NCBI GenBank assembly: GCA_030043575.1
Contig: JASHXK010000100.1
Coordinates: forward strand, 1-20,778
Origin: Terriglobales bacterium
GTDB taxonomy: Bacteria > Acidobacteriota > Terriglobia > Terriglobales > Acidobacteriaceae
Reading direction: 5' to 3'
DNA length: 20,778 nucleotides
The position numbers and the translations under genes were made by a program. Shown here piece by piece: positions 7,844 through 14,910 of the stretch. The notes below the pieces were generated by a model. That model was not told the DNA's origin and ran no database searches. It worked only from the letters and a program-made list of their open reading frames with translations. The number at the start of each line of letters is the position of its first letter. The stretch's first letter is position 1.

Positions 7844-9139
7844 TTATCGCGGTCCCACGCCGTTAGCCACACGCCAATGGGATTTCACCAGTACTGCACC
7901 TAACTCCTGCGGGGGCATGCGTCCACTCCCGAAGTAGTCAGACGCATGCACATCGAAGCTGGCGGCATTGACGACCAGGTCGAGCGACCACTCGTAGGGA
8001 TTACCCACACAGACAGACACCGAGTACCGCCCCGGAAGCAGGCATAGATCGGGAATTGTGCAAACTGCGGTCAGTGGCCGTTCGAAGGCGGGAAACTCAG
8101 ACTGCGAGTATTGGCTGCTGACGGTAAAGATGCGGCGGCCAAGGCTGTCGTCGACGCCTACGAAAAGTATCGGATCCGACACTGTGAATGGCGGATCGAT
8201 GTCAAACTCTAACACCATGTCATCGCCGCATAGGTAGGCGGTGGTCGGTGCTCCGGCAGCATTCTTGAAACGCAACTCAGAAAAAAGACGGGCCTTGCCA
8301 GATCGCGGTACGGAGGCGGAACGCAGGTCAATAACACCGCTATCGGCCTGCTTCTCGAATCCGTCGAGATAATAGCGAGTGGTTTCGAGTGGATCGCCAT
8401 CTCTAACGGCGCGACCCTGCTCCAGGAGAATGGCTCGCGAACAAAGCGCATGAATCGCTGCCATGTTGTGGCTAACCAGCAGAACCGTGCGGCCCTCGCG
8501 AGCAACTTCGCCCATCTTCCCCAGGCATTTCTTCTGAAACTGGGTATCGCCTACGGCGAGCACCTCGTCCACGATCAGTATCTCCGCCTCCATATGGGCA
8601 GCGACGGCGAACGCCAGCCGCACGTACATGCCACTGGAGTATCGCTTGACGGGAGTATCAATGAAGTCTTCTATCCCGGAGAAGGCTACAATTTCGTCGA
8701 ACTTCCGGGTAATCTCCTCCTTTTTCATTCCCAGGATTGCACCGTTGAGGTAAATGTTGTCGCGGCCGGTGAGCTCTGGATGGAACCCTGTGCCGATCTC
8801 AAGCAGAGAGCCAACGCGTCCCCAAATCTCGCCCAGTCCGCGGGTGGGTTGCGTGATGCGAGAAAGAACTTTGAGCAGCGTGCTTTTGCCAGCACCGTTT
8901 CGGCCGATGATGCCGACAATCTCACCACGTTGGATCTGAAACGAAACGTCCTGTAGAGCCCAGATCAGCGATTCCTGTTGTCTGCCAATCGGGGAATGGC
9001 CGCTTAGGGCCGCGCGCGCGCGCCGAACGGGGGAGGCGATTGCGCGAGTGAGCACATCGCGTAAGGCCTTGTACTTTTCGCGCTCGCCGATGCGATATTG
9101 CTTGGCAAGACCGTCGCAGCGAATCGCTAAGGTGCTCAT
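7844..9139 (-). CDS. wzt: Polysaccharide ABC exporter ATPase, Wzt type with C-terminal extension
   Basis: A 431-residue ABC ATPase that powers export of an undecaprenyl-linked polysaccharide across the inner membrane. Walker A GRNGAGKST is at 79-87, the signature YSSGMYVRL at 167-175, Walker B ILIVDE ends at 192, the D-loop lies in AVGD, and the H-loop His is at 224 in VSHN. An insertion of about 40 residues lies between the first strand and Walker A, common in this subfamily. Residues from about 265 form a beta-rich extension (ending with VKSHWRVANG) of the Wzt C-terminal kind, which in characterised O-antigen systems recognises the terminally modified glycan. The gene follows wzm by 3 bp (TAA CCT ATG), so it is almost certainly translationally coupled. 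The methyltransferase genes upstream would fit a chain-end modification, but that link is inference. Confidence 0.94.
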   Translation of the reverse strand: MSTLAIRCDGLAKQYRIGEREKYKALRDVLTRAIASPVRRARAALSGHSPIGRQQESLIWALQDVSFQIQRGEIVGIIGRNGAGKSTLLKVLSRITQPTRGLGEIWGRVGSLLEIGTGFHPELTGRDNIYLNGAILGMKKEEITRKFDEIVAFSGIEDFIDTPVKRYSSGMYVRLAFAVAAHMEAEILIVDEVLAVGDTQFQKKCLGKMGEVAREGRTVLLVSHNMAAIHALCSRAILLEQGRAVRDGDPLETTRYYLDGFEKQADSGVIDLRSASVPRSGKARLFSELRFKNAAGAPTTAYLCGDDMVLEFDIDPPFTVSDPILFVGVDDSLGRRIFTVSSQYSQSEFPAFERPLTAVCTIPDLCLLPGRYSVSVCVGNPYEWSLDLVVNAASFDVHASDYFGSGRMPPQELGAVLVKSHWRVANGVGPR

Positions 9140-9142
9140 AGG

Positions 9143-9979
9143 TTAGACCACATCTGCGAAGGTTCTCTCCATACGCCGGAAATAAAAGAGTCCTCCAACC
9201 AGAATCACAGTCGTGACGAAACTGGAGACGGCGATCATTGGACCAGGAAACGGGACCCTGCGTAGCAAAGCCCACCGGAAGCCTTCGATCACGCCCGCCA
9301 TCGGATTCAATCCATATAAAGGCCGCCAGCGCGCGGGAATCAGCGAGCTCGGGTAAGCAACGGGCGAAGCAAACAACCAGAACTGGACGATGAAGGTCAA
9401 TGTGTGGCGCACGTCGCGATATTGGACGTTGAGTGCGCACAGCCAGAGTCCCGCCGCAAGCGCGGCAGCTGCCGCGAAAACAACAAAGATGGGCAAGGTC
9501 AAGAATGCCGCTGTGGGCATGATGTGGTACCACATCATCATGACGACAACCAGAGGAAAGGCGATGGTGAAGTCGACCAATCCTGCCAGCGCACTTGCAA
9601 GGGGGATTACCAGTCTGGGAAAGTAAACCTTGGTGATGAGGCGTTCGTTCACAACAACGCTGTTACTAGACTCTGTGAGAGCGTAGGCGAATAGCTGCCA
9701 AGGCAGCAGGGCGCTGTAAGCGAAGAGTGGATAGGGAATATTGTTGGAAGGAACCCTGGCCAGCCGTCCGAAAAAGAATGTCAACACCAGCATGCTCAGC
9801 AGGGGTTGAATGACGGCCCAAGCGGCGCCGAGTGCCGTTTGCTTGTAACGAACCTTAATGTCTCGCCAGGTAAGAAAAAACAGCAGCTCGCGAGAATGCC
9901 AGAGCTCTCCCAGATTCAAGCCGACCCAGCCGGAGGAAGGACGAAGGACAGTATGCGGCGGCTCGGTGACCAATCTCAT
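9143..9979 (-). CDS. wzm: Polysaccharide ABC exporter permease, Wzm type
   Basis: ABC-2 type membrane subunit, 278 residues from the ATG at 9979. The conserved cytoplasmic segment RDIKVRYKQTALGAAWAVIQ precedes about six membrane spans. LNVQYRDVRHTL, the loop between spans, and LNPMAGVIEGFRW near the C-terminus are typical of O-antigen, capsule and teichoic-acid exporters. It forms the channel with the adjacent Wzt. I prefer the ATG at 9979 because GGAG lies six bases before it; a TTG at 10000 would add seven residues. The 180 bp upstream holds the promoter region plus a short hairpin and direct repeat. Confidence 0.94.
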   Translation of the reverse strand: MRLVTEPPHTVLRPSSGWVGLNLGELWHSRELLFFLTWRDIKVRYKQTALGAAWAVIQPLLSMLVLTFFFGRLARVPSNNIPYPLFAYSALLPWQLFAYALTESSNSVVVNERLITKVYFPRLVIPLASALAGLVDFTIAFPLVVVMMMWYHIMPTAAFLTLPIFVVFAAAAALAAGLWLCALNVQYRDVRHTLTFIVQFWLFASPVAYPSSLIPARWRPLYGLNPMAGVIEGFRWALLRRVPFPGPMIAVSSFVTTVILVGGLFYFRRMERTFADVV

Positions 9980-10082
9980 TGTCCGCTCCGCTTCGCCCAA
10001 TTACCGATAGAAGCCAAAAGATCTCCCCACGCCGAGTCTCTGCTGTCTTACGTCGTATCACTGAAGTATATGCTACCAAGCT

Positions 10083-10159
10083 GACTGAAGAAGTTTGTCA
10101 GAGCCGGGCCTGCCGCCGGATTAATAGGCGGCTGATGCATTGGGATACGACTGAAGAAG
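10083..10159. repeat. 11-bp direct repeat flanking a GC hairpin, upstream of wzm
   Basis: GACTGAAGAAG occurs exactly at 10083-10093 and again at 10149-10159, 66 bp apart start to start. Between them, GCCGCC (10112-10117) and GGCGGC (10127-10132) form a 6-bp stem with a 9-nt AT-rich loop. It sits between the stop of the MFS gene and the start of wzm, both on the minus strand. It could be a factor-binding region or, less likely, a weak terminator for the MFS gene, since no T-run follows. Chance cannot be excluded. Confidence 0.4.
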
Positions 10160-10180
10160 CGGCCCGTTCATAAAAGGGAA

Positions 10181-11785
10181 TCAGGCACGTACTCTTTGTG
10201 TTTCGCCGGCGCTGAGCCTGGTAGCTGTGCTGACCGACACCGGGATCATGCGTGCGCCGATAGCAGCGCTGGCGAGGGCGAGAGCTGCGCAAATCCACAT
10301 CACCAGCCGGAAGCTCAACACGAACGAATTAACAATCGAGGACTCGATTGCAGAAGCAGTGACCGGGTCAACGCCGGCCGGCGCCCTGAGGCCAGCCAGT
10401 CTGCTGGCGTTCGATTGCAACTGGGTTCGAACATCGCCCGGCATAGTCACCAATGCCACGTCACGATTTAGTTGTTCACGGAAAGCACCTACCATCACGA
10501 TTCCTAAGACCGCAATCGCCAAAAGTGCAGCTATACGTGCAACAGCATTGTTAATGCCCGAAGCTGTTCCCACACGATCCTCATCGACAGATCCCATCAC
10601 CACGGTCGTCAGCGGAGCGACACTGACTGCCATTCCCAAGCCGAGCACGACTACCCCAGGGAAGAATGTGCTCCAATAGCTGCCACCGACCGACGGCACC
10701 GAGAACAGAAAGAATCCGAAGGCTGCAATCACCGGACCGGCGGTGAGCGGGACTCTGGCGCCATAACGACTGACCAATCCCCCAGACCAGCGCGAGAGCA
10801 GAAACATAATGAGGATCAGGGGCAAGACCGCTGCACCGGCCATCGTCGCGGAGTATTCCTGCACCTGAATGAGATCCAGCGGGAGCAAGAAGAAAAAGAT
10901 TCCGATGGCCGCGTACAACGAGAAGGTAAGCAGGTTCGCACCCGTAAAGGCACGTGATCGAAACAAACTCAGCGGGACCATTGGTGCGCCGGCCGTTGCC
11001 TCGATGCGTAGAAATGCGACTGTCCCGGCTACGCCAACCAGCAGGCTGGCTAGAACCAGCGGGTGCCTCCATCCCAACCGCGTGGATTCGACAAATGCGA
11101 AAGTCAGTCCGGTCAAGCTGAGAGTAGCCGCGGTCGCGCCGAGCCAGTCGATTCTCCCATGCTGCCGGCTACTGCTCTCGCGAACGCACCAGAAGCTGGT
11201 CACGATCACTATGGCCGCGAGAGGCACATTGATAAAGAAAGCCCAGCGCCACGACAAATGCTCGATGAGCCAGCCGCCCAGGACAGGTCCGATAGCCGTG
11301 GTTATTGCTGTCGATCCTGACCAGGTGCCGATAGCGCGACCGCGTTCTCGTTCGCCGAACGAGGAACTAATTAAAGCGAGGCTGCCGGGCACGAGAAATG
11401 CGGCGCCAATCCCTTGAATCGTGCGGGCTGCAATGAGCTGTCCGATGCTGGAAGCAAACCCACACGCCACGGACGCGATCGTGAATACCAGAACGCCCAG
11501 TAGGAACATCCGCCGCCGGCCAAAGAGGTCACCCATCGAGCCGCCAACCAAAATCAGGGCGGCCAGGGACAAACCGTAGGACTCCACCACCCACTGCACG
11601 CCGACGACGCTGGTGGCGAAGCTGTTTTGCAACGCGGGCAGGGCTACGTTGACCACGGTGCTGTCAATAAAAGCCATGCTGGACGCAAGAATGGTCGCCA
11701 CCAGGACCCACACGCCTTGTTCCTCACGACAAGGCATCGCTGCGCTGGCTGAGCGGATGACTGCTTCATCGCAGGGTGGTTTCAT
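10181..11785 (-). CDS. MFS multidrug exporter, DHA2 (14-TM, EmrB/QacA) family
   Basis: Encodes 534 residues with about 14 predicted membrane spans, the DHA2 layout of proton-driven drug/H+ antiporters. Motif D1 is FIDSTVVNVALP at about 39-50 with the conserved Asp at 41. Motif A is GSMGDLFGRRR at 82-92 and antiporter motif C is GPVLGGWLIE at 166-175. A long loop between late spans (about 440-480) ends before the final helix, as is usual in the family. It probably extrudes hydrophobic or cationic compounds through the inner membrane; the substrate is unknown. No regulator, membrane-fusion partner or outer-membrane channel is adjacent. The start at 11785 lacks a clear RBS; the ATG at 11737 is an alternative. 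It lies between glycan genes without an obvious functional link. Confidence 0.92.
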   Translation of the reverse strand: MKPPCDEAVIRSASAAMPCREEQGVWVLVATILASSMAFIDSTVVNVALPALQNSFATSVVGVQWVVESYGLSLAALILVGGSMGDLFGRRRMFLLGVLVFTIASVACGFASSIGQLIAARTIQGIGAAFLVPGSLALISSSFGERERGRAIGTWSGSTAITTAIGPVLGGWLIEHLSWRWAFFINVPLAAIVIVTSFWCVRESSSRQHGRIDWLGATAATLSLTGLTFAFVESTRLGWRHPLVLASLLVGVAGTVAFLRIEATAGAPMVPLSLFRSRAFTGANLLTFSLYAAIGIFFFLLPLDLIQVQEYSATMAGAAVLPLILIMFLLSRWSGGLVSRYGARVPLTAGPVIAAFGFFLFSVPSVGGSYWSTFFPGVVVLGLGMAVSVAPLTTVVMGSVDEDRVGTASGINNAVARIAALLAIAVLGIVMVGAFREQLNRDVALVTMPGDVRTQLQSNASRLAGLRAPAGVDPVTASAIESSIVNSFVLSFRLVMWICAALALASAAIGARMIPVSVSTATRLSAGETQRVRA

Positions 11786-11992
11786 GCGAGTAATAGATGT
11801 GGGTTTCGCAGGAGCAGGTTCGCGGAAAGCCAGCGAACCCTAGGCCGCCTCGACGTACGCGATCTGGGCGGAGCTAGGGCTGTTTCGCGGTACGACTCCC
11901 CGTCATGAATGCTTGGGTGTAACATCTCGGAAAAGCCCATGAAGTCAATTTACTTTGTGTGATCCGTATTTCAGCAGAGGAAAGAGCGATTC

Positions 11993-12985
11993 ATGCCTCA
12001 AATTCATGCGTTGATTACAGGAGGGGCGGGTTTTATCGGCAGCCATCTTGCCGAATCGCTGCTGAACGCCGGTCAAAAGGTCACGGTGCTCGACGATCTC
12101 TCGACTGGTCGCTACTCCAATTTGGCGCAGCTGGAAGGCCGGGAAGGATTCCGGCTGATCATCGACACGGTATTGAACGACGCGCTGAGCGAAGAATTGA
12201 TTCGCGAATCGGACCGCGTCTACCATTTGGCGAGCGCGGTCGGCGTGAAGCTGATCCTGGAGCAACCGGTTAGAACCATTGAGACCATCTTTCGCGGTAC
12301 GGATGTTGTTTTGCGACACTGCACGCGGTTTCGCAAGCGAGTGCTGATTGCCAGTACCAGTGAGGTGTACGGCAAAGGTACGACGGTACCATTTCGCGAG
12401 GACGATGACGTGCTCACCGGCGCAACCTGCCGCCATCGTTGGGCGTACTCCTGCGCTAAGGCGCTGGATGAGTTTCTGGCGCTGGCTCACTGGCGCGAGA
12501 CCCGGCTACCGGTTGTGATCGCTCGCCTGTTCAATACCGTCGGGCCACGCCAAGTTGGACAATATGGGATGGTGGTGCCGCGATTCGTGGAGGCTGCGCT
12601 GGCCGGGGCGCCCCTGACGGTCTACGGCGACGGCCAGCAAACCCGCTGTTTCTGCCATGTGCTGGATGTGGTCGAAGCTCTGCAGAACATTCTCGAGATA
12701 CCGGGGTGCCTCGGCAAAGTCATCAACCTCGGTTCGGACGAGGAAGTCAGCATCAATCGCCTGGCGACCACGATCATCGAGCTGCTGAACAGTCCCAGCA
12801 GAATACGCCACGTGCCGTTCGAGGAAGCCTACGGGGAGGGATTTGAAGATATGCTCCGTCGCGTGCCTGATCTGGAGCGCCCCCGCCAACTGCTCGGATA
12901 CAGTCCCAAGCGCGACCTGAAAACCATCATTCTCGATCTAGCCGCGGACTTGAATTCCAAGCGGACGGCGATGGTCCCATCCTGA
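11993..12985 (+). CDS. NAD-dependent sugar-nucleotide epimerase/dehydratase (extended SDR)
   Basis: A 330-residue extended short-chain dehydrogenase. The NAD-binding glycine motif GGAGFIGSH is at 10-18, acidic residues D34-D35 at the end of strand 2 bind the adenosine ribose, STSEVYG is at 121-127, and the catalytic YxxxK pair is Tyr152/Lys156 in AYSCAK. Later segments RLFNTVGPRQVGQYGMVVP and VYGDGQQTRCFCHVLDVVEAL are typical of the GalE and UDP-glucuronate decarboxylase groups. It should convert a nucleoside-diphosphate sugar, plausibly UDP-glucose/galactose or UDP-glucuronate; sequence alone does not choose. AGAGGAAAG lies upstream of the ATG as RBS. It is transcribed alone, divergently from the MFS gene, and probably feeds the glycan pathway nearby. 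Confidence 0.92.
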   Translation: MPQIHALITGGAGFIGSHLAESLLNAGQKVTVLDDLSTGRYSNLAQLEGREGFRLIIDTVLNDALSEELIRESDRVYHLASAVGVKLILEQPVRTIETIFRGTDVVLRHCTRFRKRVLIASTSEVYGKGTTVPFREDDDVLTGATCRHRWAYSCAKALDEFLALAHWRETRLPVVIARLFNTVGPRQVGQYGMVVPRFVEAALAGAPLTVYGDGQQTRCFCHVLDVVEALQNILEIPGCLGKVINLGSDEEVSINRLATTIIELLNSPSRIRHVPFEEAYGEGFEDMLRRVPDLERPRQLLGYSPKRDLKTIILDLAADLNSKRTAMVPS

Positions 12986-13302
12986 GCGGTGCCGGAGGCG
13001 CGGCAGACGATTGCAGAACCTCCTGCAAAGAAAGGCTGTGGTAGGCATTTCCAGCACGTTTGTGGTCTACGGTTTTGTCTCAGCGAACCGCCTTCCACAG
13101 GCCTCCAATAATTCTTTTGCCATCAGACGCGGACTAAGAGAAAATGTGTGATCGTCGGAGACAAAGCAGTTCCCGTCGGCCACTGGCTTCAGATCAGGGT
13201 TAGTCGCCATTGAAGAGCTTACGTGCGCCGACACCTGGTTCGTCTCGACGACGGGTTGCCGACAGGACTCCCCGATTGTTGAGCGCTTTTGCGGAGAGAG
13301 GC
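12986..13302. other. Intergenic stretch with one candidate small ORF
   Basis: A gap of 317 bp between the epimerase and the first secreted protein. No RNA gene or plus-strand frame is recognised. The only protein-like content is a 47-codon minus-strand frame listed separately. The right end holds the RBS of the secreted protein gene (GGAGAGAGG just before the ATG at 13303). Confidence 0.5.
13067..13210 (-). CDS. Candidate 47-residue small protein
   Basis: An ATG at 13210 opens a frame that closes with TAG at 13067. The product is mixed polar and hydrophobic, beginning MATNPDLKPVADGNCF and containing SLSPRLMAKELLEACGRRF, which could form an amphipathic helix. It has neither membrane span nor signal peptide. 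It is not antisense to another recognised gene and runs divergently from the secreted protein gene. No good Shine-Dalgarno precedes the ATG. I do not recognise a family; it could be a real small gene or a chance frame. Confidence 0.22.
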   Translation of the reverse strand: MATNPDLKPVADGNCFVSDDHTFSLSPRLMAKELLEACGRRFAETKP

Positions 13303-13794
13303 ATGAAAACCACTTTGATCGCTGTATTGGTAGTCACTGTTGTGCTCGGAGCGACGAGTTACGCCCAAACCATGGTGGAGTATCAAACCTTGGCGAATGG
13401 TGCAACCAAGGCTATGAAGACGACCCCCGCGGTGCCTCGAGTGGCACAGCAAACAACCGCTACCACCCCCGCACCGGCGCCGGCAGCTCAGGCTCCTGCG
13501 CCCGATCCCAATGCGCCGCAGGCGGTAATCTGGGAAGCTCCGGAGACTCCCGGCAAAAAGCAGGCTCCTGCCCAGCCGACTCCGCCCGCCGTGTTCATCC
13601 TCTCCAATGGAGACCGGCTGGAAACCACGCGCTACCTGGTGACGGTCAATTCCGTGCGTGTGGAGCAGAATGGAGTGCAGCGCACCATCCCGCTCAATGA
13701 GCTCAACGTCGACGCCACCCTCGCCGCCAACAAGGCGCACGGCCTGAATATCAAGTTTCCGACCGACAGAACCCAGATCATGTTGGGCTTCTGA
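13303..13794 (+). CDS. Secreted protein with Ala/Pro-rich linker and shared 67-residue C-terminal domain
   Basis: Encodes 163 residues. The start at 13303 gives a clean signal peptide (MKTTLIAVLVVTVVLGATSYA, cleavage likely near residue 21) and has GAGAGAGG as RBS; the frame is open further upstream to 13210, but those residues are Arg-rich and unlikely. A mature N-terminal stretch is followed by an Ala/Pro/Thr-rich linker (about 45-95) and a compact domain at 97-163 with the core RTIPLNELNVDATLAAN and the end GF. This domain aligns without gaps to the C-terminus of the protein at 14911-15588. It is presumably periplasmic or exported. I know no assigned function; similar NGD...PL.eLnvdAT.aAN tails occur in acidobacterial proteins as far as I recall. 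Confidence 0.82.
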   Translation: MKTTLIAVLVVTVVLGATSYAQTMVEYQTLANGATKAMKTTPAVPRVAQQTTATTPAPAPAAQAPAPDPNAPQAVIWEAPETPGKKQAPAQPTPPAVFILSNGDRLETTRYLVTVNSVRVEQNGVQRTIPLNELNVDATLAANKAHGLNIKFPTDRTQIMLGF

Positions 13795-14103
13795 GGTTGA
13801 TTGAACATCGGGGAACTGTGGGTGGGACGGAGTATCTGTGGGCGCTAGCGGAGCCGGATATGACCGTTAGATGATGCTCGTTGTTGCTATCTTACTGGCA
13901 AGGTTTCATCCGGTCTTCGCCAAATCGCGAGCGACCATCCGGGAAGGTCGATGCCGCCCTTGCCTAACCTCTGCGAATATTCAGTCCGTTGAAACGCCAA
14001 CTTCGATCCGTACTAACATGGTCGATACGGCGTCGCGATCGCGCAATTCAATTTCTTGCCGCCGAATGAACCGGCAATTCCGTGCTCGCTCCGAGGGTTC
14101 CCG
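13795..14103. other. Intergenic stretch without recognised gene
   Basis: A gap of 309 bp between the first secreted protein and the membrane coiled-coil protein. An open plus-strand frame from 13871 overlaps the next gene's start; it is rich in Arg, Ser and Cys and does not look like a protein. The right end carries GAGGG a few bases before the ATG at 14104. No hairpin with a T-run and no RNA gene were seen. Confidence 0.5.
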
Positions 14104-14859
14104 ATGTTTGGACTTATCATCCTGGTTGTGACGTTGCTGCTGGCCTCCGGTGCGACCGTGCTGGCCCTGAAACTTCCTCCCCAACTGGAGCAGTGGAGGT
14201 TCCTCACTGGGGGTATCGTGGTCGGTTTGCTCGTCGGTACCATCCTCTACTGGCAGCAGATGCGAGCCATCAATCGCGCAGTGCAGGAACGCGAAAATGC
14301 CATCGCAGAGACCTCGAACCGTGTGGTCTACGAGACCACCCAACGCGTAACCCAGGACATCAAGCAGCAGTACGAGCAGAAGATTAAGTCGTTAACCAAG
14401 CAGGTTTCCGACCTGGAGTCGCAGCTTCCGAACCAGGGAGGGAAGCTGAATGTGGTTGGCGACAATACGTCAGCGGCAAACGGCGCAGCAGCACCCAATA
14501 GTGCAAAGCCAGCAGGGGGTACGCCCAACATTTTCTGGATCCAGAGCGATGAGAATGTGGGAAAGGGAGCAGCAGAGGTGCAATTTCGAATCTATGCTCC
14601 GTTGAACATTCCGGCGTTTGTCGCGATCTGCGATCACCCTTGCCGGGCGGTGAGCGGTCAGGCCGGCGCCGGCAGTGAAGGATTTCCCGTGGTCGGTTCA
14701 ACCGACCGCGACGTTGCCGGATTCATATTCAAGAAACCTAAGCCGATGCCGGCAGGAACTGAGGGCACGGTAAGGCTTCAATCTTCGGATCGCGGGCCTA
14801 TCCAAGTGACCGCGTTTCGCATTCTGCAGGAATCGGAAGTTCCGGCCGATCTGAGATAA
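14104..14859 (+). CDS. Two-TM membrane protein with coiled coil and C-terminal soluble domain
   Basis: Encodes 251 residues from the ATG at 14104, which has GAGGG upstream; an ATG at 14056 would add 16 polar residues ahead of the membrane span and is less likely. TM1 is about 1-22 and TM2 about 33-50. Residues about 53-105 are charged and heptad-like (a coiled coil, with QDIKQQYEQKIKSLTKQVSD). An Ala/Asn/Gly-rich linker follows, and a C-terminal domain of about 110 residues begins near NIFWIQSDENVGKGAAEVQF and contains the two cysteines of CDHPC. Short linkers suggest a hairpin-anchored protein with the C-terminal domain on one face of the membrane. I do not recognise a family. It lies between the two secreted proteins that share a domain, with a hairpin directly after its stop. 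Confidence 0.8.
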   Translation: MFGLIILVVTLLLASGATVLALKLPPQLEQWRFLTGGIVVGLLVGTILYWQQMRAINRAVQERENAIAETSNRVVYETTQRVTQDIKQQYEQKIKSLTKQVSDLESQLPNQGGKLNVVGDNTSAANGAAAPNSAKPAGGTPNIFWIQSDENVGKGAAEVQFRIYAPLNIPAFVAICDHPCRAVSGQAGAGSEGFPVVGSTDRDVAGFIFKKPKPMPAGTEGTVRLQSSDRGPIQVTAFRILQESEVPADLR

Positions 14860-14865
14860 AACGAT

Positions 14866-14890
14866 GGCGCTGGAGAAATTCCCCAGCGCC
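14866..14890. terminator. Hairpin between convergent genes, likely bidirectional terminator
   Basis: GGCGCTGG (14866-14873) pairs perfectly with CCAGCGCC (14883-14890) around a 9-nt loop. It begins 7 bp after the stop of the plus-strand membrane protein and ends 20 bp before the stop of the minus-strand secreted protein. The GC-rich 8-bp stem is well placed, but neither side has a long T-run, so it may slow or protect transcripts rather than act as a classical intrinsic terminator. Confidence 0.6.
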
Positions 14891-14910
14891 TGGTAAGGTT
14901 CGCGCTGCGC

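Noticed and set aside
7722..7866. Possible terminator hairpin between the Wzz-kinase and wzt genes
   Set aside because: Only a 6-bp CGTGGG/CCCACG stem with a long loop, partly inside wzt and without a T-run; too weak to call.
8450..8956. Long plus-strand open frame antisense to wzt
   Set aside because: It overlaps the well-supported ABC ATPase motifs on the other strand and shows no motif of its own.
10581..11417. Open frames on both strands inside the MFS gene
   Set aside because: The DHA2 motifs and 14 hydrophobic spans are in the frame called; the others have no hydrophobic periodicity.
13871..14131. Plus-strand open frame of 86 codons before the membrane protein
   Set aside because: Composition is Arg/Ser/Cys-rich, no RBS, and it overlaps the better start at 14104.
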